From Zoroaster sp. YZ-2022 (lineage: Eukaryota; Echinodermata; Asteroidea; Forcipulatida; Zoroasteridae), in assembly GCA_029582265.1 (NCBI GenBank), contig CM055819.1, positions 9,732,135-9,796,134 of the forward strand: DNA of 64,000 nucleotides, in the 5' to 3' direction. This document shows positions 46,320 to 58,841 of this stretch, one piece after another (the first letter of the stretch is position 1; each line of letters begins with the position of its first letter). The position numbers and the translations under genes are program-made. Below the pieces are notes generated by a model, which saw only the letters and a list, made by a program, of their open reading frames with translations, was not told the DNA's origin and did not search any database.

Positions 46320-47328
46320 TATTATCCATAACTACCTGTGTTGTACATGTACAAATGAAGCAGATAAGTAATTAACCAAAATGCAGGACAAAATGAGGCT
46401 TTAAACAGAAAATATGGAAAACTCAAGAGAGATGTGGAAAATATTAAGCAGGCCGTTTTTCTAGTGTTTGTAATAAATATCTGAATGGAAACACATAATG
46501 ATCTAGTGCTGCAACGACTACTCAGTTAACAGGTTAACAGAATGAAATAGGTGTATACGGTAACTTGGTTAATTTATTTTGGTTTTCTGAAAATAATTCT
46601 GAGAAAATTGAAACTTGCTATTTTGTGTAACATCTAAACCGCTTAAATAACATACATTGTAAATGTACGGTAACATCTAAACCGCTTAAATAATATACAA
46701 TGTAAATGGAACATCTAAAATTTACTTTCTGACTTGAATTTGTTATCAAAGCATGATGACATGAGGTATAAGCTACAGTTTCCCAACAGTTAAATTGGGT
46801 TAAATCAGAAAATAAATATCTATAGTTGATTTAATTTTGCCCTACACCGACGTGTGTATTCACCCCGTCCATGGCCATATGAGGGCACCATGACACATAA
46901 TACAGAGGTTCGCGGAGGGCATTTTGTATTGTAAGCATTGAGCGCCATTAGTGAGAAAAGAGATACTGCCCACAATTAAACATTTTACACCACAGTTATT
47001 TAAGAGGAATATATCTTTTATGTTAATTTTTGTCAGTGTTTTTCACTAATTACAGTACCGGTATTGAAAACAAATATTGAATTTTTCCATTTTATTTTAC
47101 ACTGGCGACTGCCCATAGTTTGGCAACTATAACTATGGCTGTGATGTAGAAAAGTTAGCGTATTACTGGTTAACTGGTTCACGTGCGCTACTGGCTCATT
47201 CTAGTATTAACGGTTATCAGGGAAGAGTTTTTCACTTTGAAAATTTCTAACAAAATGGCCACTGAGATCTCCTTTTTTCAGGTAGAAAAACTATTCATAC
47301 TTAATGATAAGTGCAGCAAGAGGTAAAA
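46320..47328. other. non-coding stretch, nothing recognised
   Basis: It contains a short direct duplication, GTAACATCTAAACCGCTTAA (about 46,628 and 46,670), and a moderately GC-rich patch at 46,850-46,930 without a frame. Confidence 0.5.
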
Positions 47329-48348
47329 CTAGATCTCAAGTGTTTGTTAGAATAAACACACAGTGTTCGTGTAAAATTCCAGTTCAATCAAATTATCATT
47401 GATGATGTCAATCATATTTTTCAAAGGTGTATCATCTTTTATTATACCAATATCAATTTCATATTCAAAAGACATATCAATTTTCCATTAGAATGTGTTG
47501 AATTTGAACTTCCTGTTTAGACCGGAAGTAAAGGTCAGATCAGGTGATTTAAAGGTCATATATACATGTATATGATACAATAAAACTTCCTCATGATCAT
47601 GAAAAAATAACGTTAGTACCTGCTTTGGTTCAATATCTGAGATTGGAAAATAATCCCTTTTTAAAAACGCCGCTAGGGGGCACTCTGAACTTTGATGACG
47701 TCATCAAACATATTTTTTTTAAAGATAAGATGTCACTAATCACTTTATTCACACGAGTCATATTCAAATTTCCTATGGTTTTTGAGACAGAAAATTATTA
47801 TTTTTCTAAACTTGCCGCCAGAGGGCACTGTGACAGGTGATGACATCATAAGTCACATTTTTGAAAAGGTCACATGTCAATAGTAATTTCGTCTACGGAA
47901 GGCACACCCAAATATCATCATGTTGGCTGCAGACCCTATAAAAGTGCTTCACTTTTCACTTAAACTTTTGGTTCCGACCGGAAGGAGAGGTTAGATGGGG
48001 TCATGTCTGTGTACAAAATGTCACATAATTCAAGATCTGTAAGATGACCCAAAAATTGTTTAAATATCTTTTGTGGTTCATGAGGTATGATTTTTTGAAA
48101 TATTAAAATTTGATTTTAGTGTATTTCAATAGGCCTATCTGATGACATCACCATGACGTCACATAGCCTACCTGAAACTATATGTCAACTATGGTCTAAG
48201 GCCTATGTGTCAAGTTTGAAGGCTCTGTGAACTTTGGAACTAGGCTATGTTTTTTTTGTTCGATAGGCCTAAGTCTCATCGAGGAGAAAAAAACAACCAA
48301 AAGCCGAACAATTTCATAGAGTGTTCGCGCTCTCGCACGAACACCTAA
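47329..48348 (-). mobile_element. Helitron2-like element, 1,020 bp, minus orientation
   Basis: Read in reverse it starts TTAGGTGTTCGTGCGAGAGC-GCGAACAC at 48,348 and ends GTGTTTATTCTAACAAACAC... AGATCTAG at 47,329. All family modules are present in order: GACATAGTTCC-like, TGACGTCATGGTGATGTCAT, AATCATACCTCATGAACC, CCTTCCGGTCGGAACC, GTGCCCTCTGGCGGCA and ACTTCCGGTCTAAACAGGAA. It lacks the Harbinger insertion of the 27.8-kb copy and so defines that insertion site. Confidence 0.65.
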
Positions 48349-49199
48349 AAAACATAGGAAAAGGTATGAGATTTGGAAAGTAGTGGATGAGAGGGTAGAA
48401 TTCAGCAGTGAGAATGTCCGGTTTGCATATAAAATGACTTTAATTAATCATTCAAGCGATACTGCGACCGTACTGTATGTACAGTAAAGGGGCTGTAAAT
48501 GGAGCCATGTAAAGCCCAGAGCTCGGCTGATAAACGTAAAGCATAAAGCTCTTGTGTCTGGTGACAAATAATTTATTTAATTTTGTCCTAGTGGTTGAGA
48601 AGTTAAGACATCTGCACTATTAAGCACAAGGTTCAAATAAACCCCCCCCCCCCCCCACCCCGACTCGCCTGTGAAGTTTTTTCTCAGACACTCGGAAAGC
48701 ACTGAGTATGCAGTGGTATGTCAGTGTAGGGCAGAATTAAATCAATTGTTTATCACCTGATGCAAGAATTTCATCAATCTATGAATATCTATAGTGGCTA
48801 TTTATCAGTGGCTGCCATCTTGGATTTTCAAGTATATAATGAAAAGCTGGCCTGTGATTGGTCCATATTTTATCATCAAACCGAATTTAACTCTGACCAG
48901 TAGCATTTCGGCTGTAATAGCAGTTCATCTTATTTCTTCTTGACTCTTTATCAGTAACTTCCACTCCACCCGTCACATGAATTTAAAAAAATAACAAAAT
49001 TTACAACAATTTTGTTAAGGTTAAGATTAATACATGTAAGAACCATTTACACAATTTTTTGTTAACAGAACTTTTCAATCTTCATAGCCTGTGTAATCAA
49101 ACATTTGTAAAGTATGCCTAAATGTACATGTGGACTAACATTTTTTATTTTTTTTTATTTTAATTTTTTTTTAAAGGCATGTGCAACCCATGTCTTAAA
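48349..49199. other. non-coding stretch with a C-run
   Basis: A run of 16 C's with one break occurs at about 48,643-48,660. Otherwise AT-rich sequence without a supported feature. Confidence 0.5.
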
Positions 49200-49309
49200 T
49201 GTACATGTACATGTACATGTATTGTACATGTACATGTACATGTACATGTACATGTACATGTACATGTATTGTACATGTACATGTACATGTACATGTACAT
49301 GTACATGTG
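49200..49309. repeat. (TACATG)n self-complementary microsatellite
   Basis: About 17 TACATG units occur in three blocks separated by TATTG. Each unit reads nearly the same on both strands, so the tract can fold on itself. The open frames there (MYMYMY or HVHVHV) are artefacts. Confidence 0.97.
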
Positions 49310-50271
49310 TGAACGGGTCTTAAGGTTGGAACAACATCTTGGTTTGACATTTGCAAGTTATATTTGCAAGCCATATATTAACATGCACATTTAATTTTGG
49401 ATATTCACATGTAGTACATCTTGAGCTAACAAGCCGATATGGCTCATTAGATCTTGCAGGGTTAAAGCCCTCGAAGCCCTCGGAAGTACTGTACCCCTCA
49501 ACCTTGATCTTACATGAATTAAGCATTAGTACCAGCTGGATGCTATGACGTTCAGTATATCAAGACTACACCACACTGATGATGCAGAACACTCCGTATT
49601 TTGCAAGGTGGAACAATATTAGATTTTCTTGACAAATGATGTACATATGGTTTACTTTGGAGAAGAAAGATTAGAAGCAACTGGAATAGAGTGAAGCACA
49701 TAACACCAGGTCAAGCTTCAAGCTTAAGCTATATAGTGGCAGAGAGGACACTCGCTACACATTATCAGCAATTTGGACTGTTTGTCCGTATATGTTGAAT
49801 ATCATTTTTGACTTGATAAATTTGTGTCGGATTGCAATTTGATGTGGGAGGAGTTGCTTATTTGGGTAAATGAAGTTTGAAAATGTCACACAACCCTCTA
49901 AATCAGAGAAACAATGTCCAACCTACATGTACTTACAAAATAGTGGGCAACATTCATGTTGACCTACTACTGTAATACCTATAATAACATAGTTTGCAAA
50001 GTATTATCTTAATAATCTATAAGCAGTAATACCATACTAAATCACTACTAAGTAGTGTGTGCCTACTGCATTGTACTAAGTGTCAAGTAATTTAAATCAA
50101 TACTAAGCACCATCTAAATGGATGCTTATTAGTATTAAATACCTACCATATGTACAATAGTATAAAGTACAAGGCAATGTACATGTAGGCTATATGTACT
50201 ACATAATAGCAAAGTAGTACTACATTTAAGTGCCTACTACATGTACAATAAGTTACTGGTTTGCAAATTAG
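49310..50271. other. non-coding stretch; right part is degenerate precursor of the 23-bp array
   Basis: From about 49,970 to 50,270, words such as CTACTAAGTAGTG, GTAATACCATACTAA and ACTTAC recur irregularly. They look like decayed or ancestral versions of the 23-bp unit that follows. Confidence 0.5.
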
Positions 50272-53136
50272 TGCTTACTAATAAGTAATACCTGTACTTA
50301 CTAATAAGTAATACCTGTTCTTACTTACTAATAAGTAATACCTGTACTTACTAATAAGTAATACCTGTACTTACTAATAAGTAATACATGTTCTTACTTA
50401 CTAATAAGTAATACCTGTACTTACTAATAAGTGATACCTGTTCTTACTTACTAATAAGTAATAGGCCTACCTGTACTTACTAATAAGTAATACCTGTACT
50501 TACTAATAAGTAATGCCTATTGTGCTTACTAATAAGTAATACCTGTACTTACTAATAAGTAATACCTGTACTTACTAATAAGTAATGCCTGTGCTTACTA
50601 ATAAGTAATACCTGTTACCACTAATAAGTGTATATAATGTGCTATAAGTAATACTGTACTTACTAATAAGTAATACCTGTGCTTACTAATAAGTAATACC
50701 TGTACTTACTAATAAGTAATACCTGTTCGTACTTACTAATAAGTAATACCTGTACTTACTAATAAGTAATACCTGTACTTACTAATAAGTAATACCTGTA
50801 CTTACTAATAAGTAATACCTGTTCGTACTTACTAATAAGTAATACCTGTACTTACTAATAAGTAATACCTGTACTTACTAATAAGTAATACCTGTACTTA
50901 CTAATAAGTAATACCTGTACTTACTAATAAGTAATACTATGCTTACTAATAAGTAATACCTGTGCTTACTAATAAGTAATACCTGTGCTTGCTAATAAGT
51001 AATACCTGTTCTTACTTACTAATAAGTAATACCTGTACTTACTAATAAGTAATACATGTACTTACTAATAAGTAATACCTGTACTTACTAATAAGTAATA
51101 CATGTACTTACTAATAAGTAATACCTGTACTTACTAATAAGTAATACCTGTACTTACTAATAAGTAATACCTGTACTTACTAATAAGTAATACCTGTACT
51201 TACTAATAAGTAATACCTGTACTTACTAATAAGTAATACATGTACTTACTAATAAGTAATACCTGTGCCCACTAATAAAGTAATACCTGTACTTACTAAT
51301 AAGTAATACCTGTACTTACTAATAAGTAATACCTGTACTTACTAATAAGTAATACCTGTACTTACTTACTAATAAGTAATACCTGTACTTACTAATAAGT
51401 AATACCTGTACTTACTAATAAGTAATACCTGTACTTACTAATAAGTAATACCTGTACTTACTAATAAGTAATACCTGTACTTACTAATAAGTAATATGTA
51501 CTTACTAATAAGTAATACATGTGCTTACTAATAAGTAATGCCTGTGCTTACTAATAAGTAATACCTGTACTTACTAATAAGTAATACCTGTACTTACTAA
51601 TAAGTGATACCTGTGCTTACTAATAAGTAATATGTGCTTACTAATAAGTAATACCTGTACTTACTAATAAGTAATACCTGTACTTACTAATAAGTAATAC
51701 ATGTACTTACTAATAAGTAATACCTGTACTTACTAATAAGTAATACCTGTACTTACTAATAAGTAATACCTGTACTTACTAATAAGTAATACCTGTACTT
51801 ACTAATAAGTAATACCTGTACTTACTAATAAGTAATACATGTACTTACTAATAAGTAATACCTGTTCTTACTTACTAATAAGTAATACCTGTACTTACTA
51901 ATAAGTAATACCTGTACTTACTAATAAGTAATACCTGTACTTACTTACTAATAAGTAATACCTGTACTTACTAATAAGTAATACCTGTACTTACTAATAA
52001 GTAATACCTGTACTTACTAATAAGTAATACCTGTACTTACTAATAAGTAATACATGTACTTACTAATAAGTAATACCTGTACTTACTAATAAGTAATACC
52101 TGTACTTACTAATAAGTAATACCTGTACTTACTTACTAATAAGTAATACCTGTACTTACTAATAAGTAATACATGTACTTACTAATAAGTAATAGGCCTA
52201 CATGTACTTACTAATAAGTAATACCTGTTCTTACTTACTAATAAGTAATACCTGTACTTACTTACTAATAAGTAATACCTGTACTTACTAATAAGTAATA
52301 CCTGTACTTACTAATAAGTAATACCTGTTCTTACTTACTAATAAGTAATACCTGTACTTACTTACTAATAAGTAATACATAGTGTACCTGTACTTACTAA
52401 TAAGTAATACATGTACTTACTAATAAGTGATACCTGTACTTACTAATAAGTGATACCTGTACTTACTAATAAGTGATACCTGTACTTACTAATAAGTGAT
52501 ACCTGTACTTACTAATAAGTAATACCTGTACTTACTTACTAATAAGTGATACCTGTACTTACTAATAAGTAATACCTGTACTTACTAATAAGTAATACAT
52601 GTACTTACTAATAAGTGATACCTGTACTTACTAATAAGTAATACATGTACTTACTAATAAGTGATACCTGTACTTACTAATAAGTAATACCTGTACTTAC
52701 TAATAAGTAATACCTGTACTTACTAATAAGTAATACATGTACTTACTAATAAGTAATACATGTACTTACTAATAAGTGATACCTGTACTTACTTACTAAT
52801 AAGTAATACCTGTACTTACTAATAAGTGATACCTGTACTTACTAATAAGTAATACCTGTACTTACTAATAAGTAATACCTGTACTTACTAATAAGTAATA
52901 CCTGTACTTACTAATAAGTGATACCTGTACTTACTAATAAGTAATACATGTACTTACTAATAAGTAATACCTGTACTTACTAATAAGTGATACCTGTACT
53001 TACTAATAAGTAATACCTGTACTTACTAATAAGTAATACCTGTACTTACTAATAAGTGATACCTGTACTTACTAATAAGTGATACCTGTACTTACTAATA
53101 AGTGATACCTGTACTTACTAATAAGTGATACCTGTA
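50272..53136 (+). repeat. large 23-bp minisatellite, ~124 units
   Basis: The unit ACTTACTAATAAGTAATACC + TGT repeats almost perfectly for 2.87 kb. Variants are a 4-bp insertion (ACTTACTTACTAATAAG), ACATGT for ACCTGT, GTGCTTACT for GTACTTACT, and AAGTGATA for AAGTAATA. The last is concentrated in the right-hand quarter (after 52,420). Each unit has a TTACT-AATA-AGTAA dyad. 23 is not a multiple of 3 and TAA is in the unit, so it is non-coding. Confidence 0.98.
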
Positions 53137-56100
53137 TATTGTTTGGGCCCCCTTACATGTAAGTTACCCCACCCTCTGTACATATACCTCTCAACAATTG
53201 GTAATAAGAGCTCAATGTTATTATCCCGATGCCTTCTAGAAATCAATAGTTATTCCTTACCCTATCATGTTTTGTGTACAAGTTGTCTTAGGGGTGAGGC
53301 AAAGTTGCAAACAGTGATAAGGTCAGTTGTTGATGACCCTTTCCTTGAGCTAACAACATTTGCAAGACCCATTGTATAAGGCTTACATGTAGTTTGTCAC
53401 AATCCTACTTATTTGATGATCCTCTTCCATTTCATCTTACATTTATTATGTATAGGCCTATATGAAGGTATAGGATTGCTACTACAAAAAAAAACCCATC
53501 AAGTTCTAATGTAAAACTTACTTGGTATAAAGCTCTTTATAGAATCAGTTTTCCTTAGAAATCATTTTCTCAGAGGTGCTGTCATTTTTAAGTAAACTGA
53601 AATTAGGCCTATTTGCAATAAGGTTATCGGAAAATGTAGCCTATAGGCCTACTCTTTTATGCGTTAAAATGAATTCAACAAATTCCATTTATGACCCAAC
53701 ACATACATGTAGCCAACACTTTCAAAGGTTAGTTGTTTATTGTACAGTGTATATTATCTTGATTCAATTCATTCAAGCAGTGTGTATACTCCTAGAAGCA
53801 GTTTTGCCAACATTGCCAATATTGTAACTTCCATTTATTCCCCCCCCCCCCACACACACACACTCCTGTCAATGTTTATTTGTCCATCCATTAGAAAATA
53901 AGAAATATTGTAAAGTTATGTTAAACTCAAGCCAAATATTAGTTACTGAGTAAAACAAAGTGTAGATGATAACACACACGAGTGAAAGAAAGAATCAAAC
54001 GTCCCCAAGCCATCAAGTACATGATCCATTTGTTAGAGATATATGACGTTTGTGTTAGATTTGCCTTCATGGTTGAATGAATGGTGCTGGATTCTTACTT
54101 ACACGGGTCCCCAAGACTGATGAGGCACCAGTGGCTTTTCATCATTGCTGCCAAAAGCTGTTGTTTGAGTTGTAAATATCTCTAGGCATTGAAACATGGA
54201 AGTGACCTTTTTTACAAATACTTAAGCAATATTAAATACTGATCAAGTTATGGCTTTCTACAGAGTGTAAGGGCACACAGAACAGTGTTGCACTGCTTAG
54301 GCTATGTTTTTATTCCTTGTGCTATCATTTCAAAATTGAGAAATTACCAATGTTTGCTTTTGCACTGGTTCAATTGTGTAGCTCTAACACAATTTGTATT
54401 TATTTACAGTACACTAAAACCATAGACAAATAGGCCTAGGCAAACTATAGACACAACACACACATGTACAGATATCTGTATGGTATAGACCTTTTGCTAT
54501 ACAGATGAGTATCTGCTTAACCCATTAGATTGCAGTTATGTTTATGACATGAACTTGGCTAGGCCATAGATTAGGCTCACTACCCACAGTTTTCCAATCA
54601 ACTTTTCAATTTAGAACTGGCATTTAAACTAGAAACTTGTGGCTAGGACTAATGCAGTCTTGTCGGCCTCAATTTCAGCAGTGGGAGTGCTGAAAAGTTG
54701 TTTCATGTGTTTCACAACAAAAACAATGAATAGTATCAGTGGTTATGATATTAAAGAGTAGCCTTGGCATAGATAAAGCATGTCTGATTATTTATAGTGT
54801 GCAAGTATTTCTTCTCAATATTGAGTTGCTTTATACACATTTTAGATATCTTATCTTCAATAAGCTATCAATACTGAAGGACACAATAATGATAAATACA
54901 TGTCAATATTTAGCGCTATTACATGTACCAATGATGTTGTACCAATGTATCCCATCCATTGTAGTAAACACCTGTACTTTAGTCTTTGACAATGGAAGAG
55001 TTTTGAATACACCTTAGGCCTATGTGAAAAATCTCCCCAAATATTTAGTTTATTCTGTTGTGTCATTCATGAAATAAATAGTGAAATGCATTTAGATTTT
55101 ACATATTCATTCTAACATGGAATTTACGTCCCTGGAAGTTGAAAATTTGTTTAATTGCACTTAAATGATAGCACATCAGTCAAAAATATTTCAAGGGATG
55201 TTTGATACCATCATTAACGTTACATACACCAAGTAAGTTTAATGTCAGTCTGTGATTATCCACATGTATGCACTTGTAGTGCATTTTTTTTCTTTTTTTT
55301 CTTTTAGAATACCAATAGTTCTTTGGGGCTAAGTACACAAGAATCAGAAAACATTCTTTGAGTTATGGTAGTAAATTGCCATTATTGCACACGCATTATA
55401 ACATTTAACTTTTGAATTATTTCATTTACTGAAACTGATGTGTACAGGGTATTTCCATCATTCTAAATGTCATTTCCCCGACAAAGTGAAGTTCTGGAAT
55501 GGATAATGTAAGATACACAGTGGAAACAGATGAAGGGACTATCAATCAGTAAGTCCACACACACACACAGCTAGACCATGGACTCTCTCTCTCTCTCTCA
55601 CTCTCACTCACACACACTCACATGGACTACAGTCTCCTTCATCAGTTTGATGACTGCTTGCTTTTTCCCTGGGGCTAAGGAAATTACTGCACATAAATTC
55701 TGCTATTGTACTCCAATAGAGTAGAGCCTGGAGTGATGGAAGATTCATTACATTACAGGCTGTCATGAACCTAAGTACTTTTGGAGGTTATTGTTAATTG
55801 GGGGCTTGTGCCTGTCTGTATGGGGTACATGTATGTGTCTGGTTTATCTTTTAGCCTGGTGTAAGCTAATTGGCTGTTACCTCTCCCTGCTAAACAGTTG
55901 TTGTTCATGTTTACAACAGCATCATTGGAGGTTAATTGGGGACACTTTAATTCAGCCATGGGGTTTGTTTAATGATCAATTAAACATTTAAGGTACCAAC
56001 TTTAAATGACTAGAGTCAGTGGGTAATAGAGAAGCAAGGTATTCATACGTGTACATCTAGCCTTTTCTGTGTGTTACCTTCAGAATAAGTTGAAGTCATA

Positions 56101-56539
56101 TCTCTTTGTATATATGTATTGTGGGAGGATCTTTTGCTCTCTGAATAATTGTAATCCATATACATGTACTTTGTTTCCAAACATTCCTTGGAAATGTGAG
56201 TCCCACTGTTACAGTAGCTGAAACGTTCATAGGTATTACATCATGCATATTGCACAGTACACAAAGTAAATGCCAGCCATATTTATGTGTATTTTCTATT
56301 ATATGTTTTCAGTTGTGATCCACAATGCAATTCATTTATCAGTCGTGGATCTTCATCAAGGGGGTGATTCTTATGACTTCCTCTTGTCATTATCTATAGA
56401 GAGATAACTGAGTCTCCATAAGACTGTCTATACCATATCATATTAGTTGTCACTACATTCACAGTCTCCTTCATGTGTCATCTCTCATAGCAAACTATAC
56501 TTGAAATGTTAACACATTCAAGCATAGGCCTAAGAATCA
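53137..56539. other. non-coding stretch with dispersed repeat copies
   Basis: 53,545-53,840 matches 7,690-7,885. 55,080-55,250 has the ATATTTCAAGGGATGTTTGA repeat. A C-run plus (CA)n lies at 53,840-53,862, and (CA)n/(TC)n at 55,557-55,622. No supported gene. Confidence 0.5.
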
Positions 56540-56547
56540 TTGATCAC

Positions 56548-58005
56548 TAAGGCTGTGTCAGGTACCAGGATACCCGACCGAAACTGTCATTACCTGGTTC
56601 TATTTTTCGGTTCCAATTACCCGTAAATGACTTATTAAAATTTAACATTTAAGCCACACAAATGGAAGTCTGTGATTTTTTGTTAACAAAATGTGTGTGA
56701 GGAATGGGGATGCTACACTGTAAGAATCACATCAATGATCCTCCAGCACTACCTTCACAACCATAAGATCTCCGATGTCCTGAATGGTGAGAGTAACAGT
56801 GGCGCACCCAAGGGGGGGCTTGGGGGGGCTCGAGCCCCCCCCCCCACGGGCCCGCTGATGTTTTATTTATTTTTTAAAGAAGGAGCCAGGAAAGAGAGCA
56901 AAATCTGAGCCCAAGTCTTGTCTACAGAGGAGTTCGGCAAGGAGTATAGGGCAGTGGTACAAGGGATGGGGACTCAGGAGACTCAAGCTCCCCTCCAAAA
57001 GTTTTCCATTTATTCCACTCACTATTATATTTCTGACGTTACGTATGCATGTGCATGTAAGCTTGAAGGGCCACCAGTATATATAACAAGCATTTTACAC
57101 ATTCTCCCCCTGTCATGGTGCACCCTGATCAGGAGCAGCTTCTTAATTTTATTTTCATTTTCTGTTGTCCGTTTCTCTTGTTGAGGTCGTTGACTGTTGT
57201 TGAGGTTACTCGTAAAATTTAAACACGCCCGCATTATAATCAACTCCTTTCCAGTTTGTACACAATGGCCCAGGATTGGGTTTTAATTTACAAAGATTAT
57301 GTGACACTCTTTTAGCAAACACCGATTGGATAATATTGGGATTTGGTTTTGCCGCCAAATTCGTGTTTGAAAAAATTTAGCTCCGCCGAATGATCACAAA
57401 CTTTACGTCCACGCAATGAAAGTATTTAACTATAGAAATCTTGCAGACGAAACAAGCTCAAGTTCTTTACATCAAGAGGAGGAAATTATATGGAAGGTAA
57501 AACCCTACGAGTCCGAATCATGCCATAATGTCTTCTTTTATGACTAGAAACCACCAGGAAACATTTAACATGTGCCGTAGGTTCACTGACGAGCACGACT
57601 AGGGACATGGCTGCAGCCGCGCCAGCGGTTATGGTTTGGGTCAGCCATGTCTCTCCCCCATATTTGATTTCAAATAAAAATATTTTGAACCCCCCCCCCC
57701 CCCTCAATCAAATCCTGGGTGCGCCACTGGAGAGTAACAAAGCATCTGAGGATTCTGCTAATGAAGCGACCCAACTTCTCACATCAAAATTCAGTCCAGA
57801 CTCTATACCCAGGTCCTCTGGCCAACATCAACAACCACTGCATACTAGTCGTTTTTAATAATTATAGAGACTGGAAATTATAACAGTTATTTTATACATT
57901 CGGGAGTTACGTATTTTTACAGAATTGTTTACGAGTACCCGGGTATCCGAAGATTTCCAATTTCGGGTATCCGGTTCCTGAAATAACCGAAAACGCACAG
58001 CCTTA
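56548..58005. mobile_element. hAT-like element (outer), split by a younger hAT-like insertion
   Basis: The ends are TAAGGCTGTGTC and GCACAGCCTTA. The flanking 8-bp duplication TTGATCAC is perfect (56,540-56,547; 58,006-58,013), as in hAT elements, whose ends often read TARGGCTG. Subterminal words GGATACCCGA and TCGGGTATCC pair across the element. Without the inner insertion it would be 517 bp. A short open frame crosses the insertion site in register on both sides (LHNHKISDVLNGES left; SNKASEDSANEATQ right), so it may be a remnant of a longer coding element. Confidence 0.85.
56797..57729. mobile_element. hAT-like element (inner), 933 bp, perfect 8-bp target duplication
   Basis: The termini are CAGTGGCGCACCCA and TGGGTGCGCCACTG. 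The duplication GAGAGTAA flanks it exactly (56,789-56,796; 57,730-57,737). Just inside the left end are two G7 runs and a C-run, and at the right end a run of ~15 C's, so the ends can form very stable GC hairpins. No transposase frame is present. It interrupts the outer element and is therefore younger. Confidence 0.92.
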
Positions 58006-58013
58006 TTGATCAC

Positions 58014-58624
58014 CAAATGGATTATTCAATATTTCATTATTGTATAGTTTGATTTTGTTTTTACGGATTAAACAACAAATAATATAGAGCCTGCACTACC
58101 TGGTTTACTGGTAACATTAATTATGCAGTGTTATAATTAAACATCATGCAGTATGAATGTGGCCACATCCTGTAGAAATAATGAACAGTTTTGCTGAACA
58201 ATATTGTATTCTGCCAAATGTTTGCCCAAATTGTAGCCCTGTTTAGAAAAAAAAACATTTTTGTGTCCAGGTGTAGCCAACATTGATTAGTTGAGTGCAA
58301 TCCTGTTAATTAGTTGATACGTAATATATGCACACATTGGTAGTACACACATTCTATTTGCTACATATTGGTTCCAAAGCTGGCTACCTATTGTGTAATT
58401 TAACCTAAATTCCTTGATTTTTAATGTTCAAAAGCGATTCTTGAGGCAGAAATTGACTTGGTTACTGAGATATTGAGTCTTTACAACACATATTAATTTC
58501 TAAAAGGGTGGTCAATACATTTCCAATGGGCTTCTAATGATCATTAGAACCAGTACGTATGGAGTGTACGTGGTTTATGTTAGAATTACATATATGTCAC
58601 ACTTAACAGTAGTAATGACCTGCA
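58014..58624. other. non-coding stretch, nothing recognised
   Basis: AT-rich sequence with no supported feature. Confidence 0.5.
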
Positions 58625-58783
58625 TATGATGTCACAAACTGATCAAGGGTACCCTCACTCAGGCAAAAGTAGATCACTCATTGGTTAATGTATGCGTGTT
58701 GTGGAACATTTATGTGCAGCGCGCATACATGAGTGATCTTCTTTTGCCTCTGAGTGATGGTGACATCAGTTTGTGACATCATA
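58625..58783. mobile_element. ~158-bp hairpin MITE with TATGATGTCAC ends
   Basis: The left arm TATGATGTCACAAACTGAT and AGGCAAAAGTAGATCACTCA are matched in mirror order at the right (TGAGTGATCTTCTTTTGCCT, ATCAGTTTGTGACATCATA). The loop contains TGTATGCGTG/CGCGCATACA. TA at both ends would suit a Tc1/mariner-type target, but this is unproven. Confidence 0.88.
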
Positions 58784-58841
58784 CATTTGTCTATCCACAA
58801 TAAGTCTACATAAATGGGAGTTACTAATAATGGGGAAAGGC

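Noticed and set aside
49114..49394. Open frames of MYMYMY and HVHVHV
   Set aside because: Translation of the (TACATG)n microsatellite.
50272..53136. CRISPR array
   Set aside because: There are no unique spacers. The units are contiguous and nearly identical, and the surroundings are eukaryotic.
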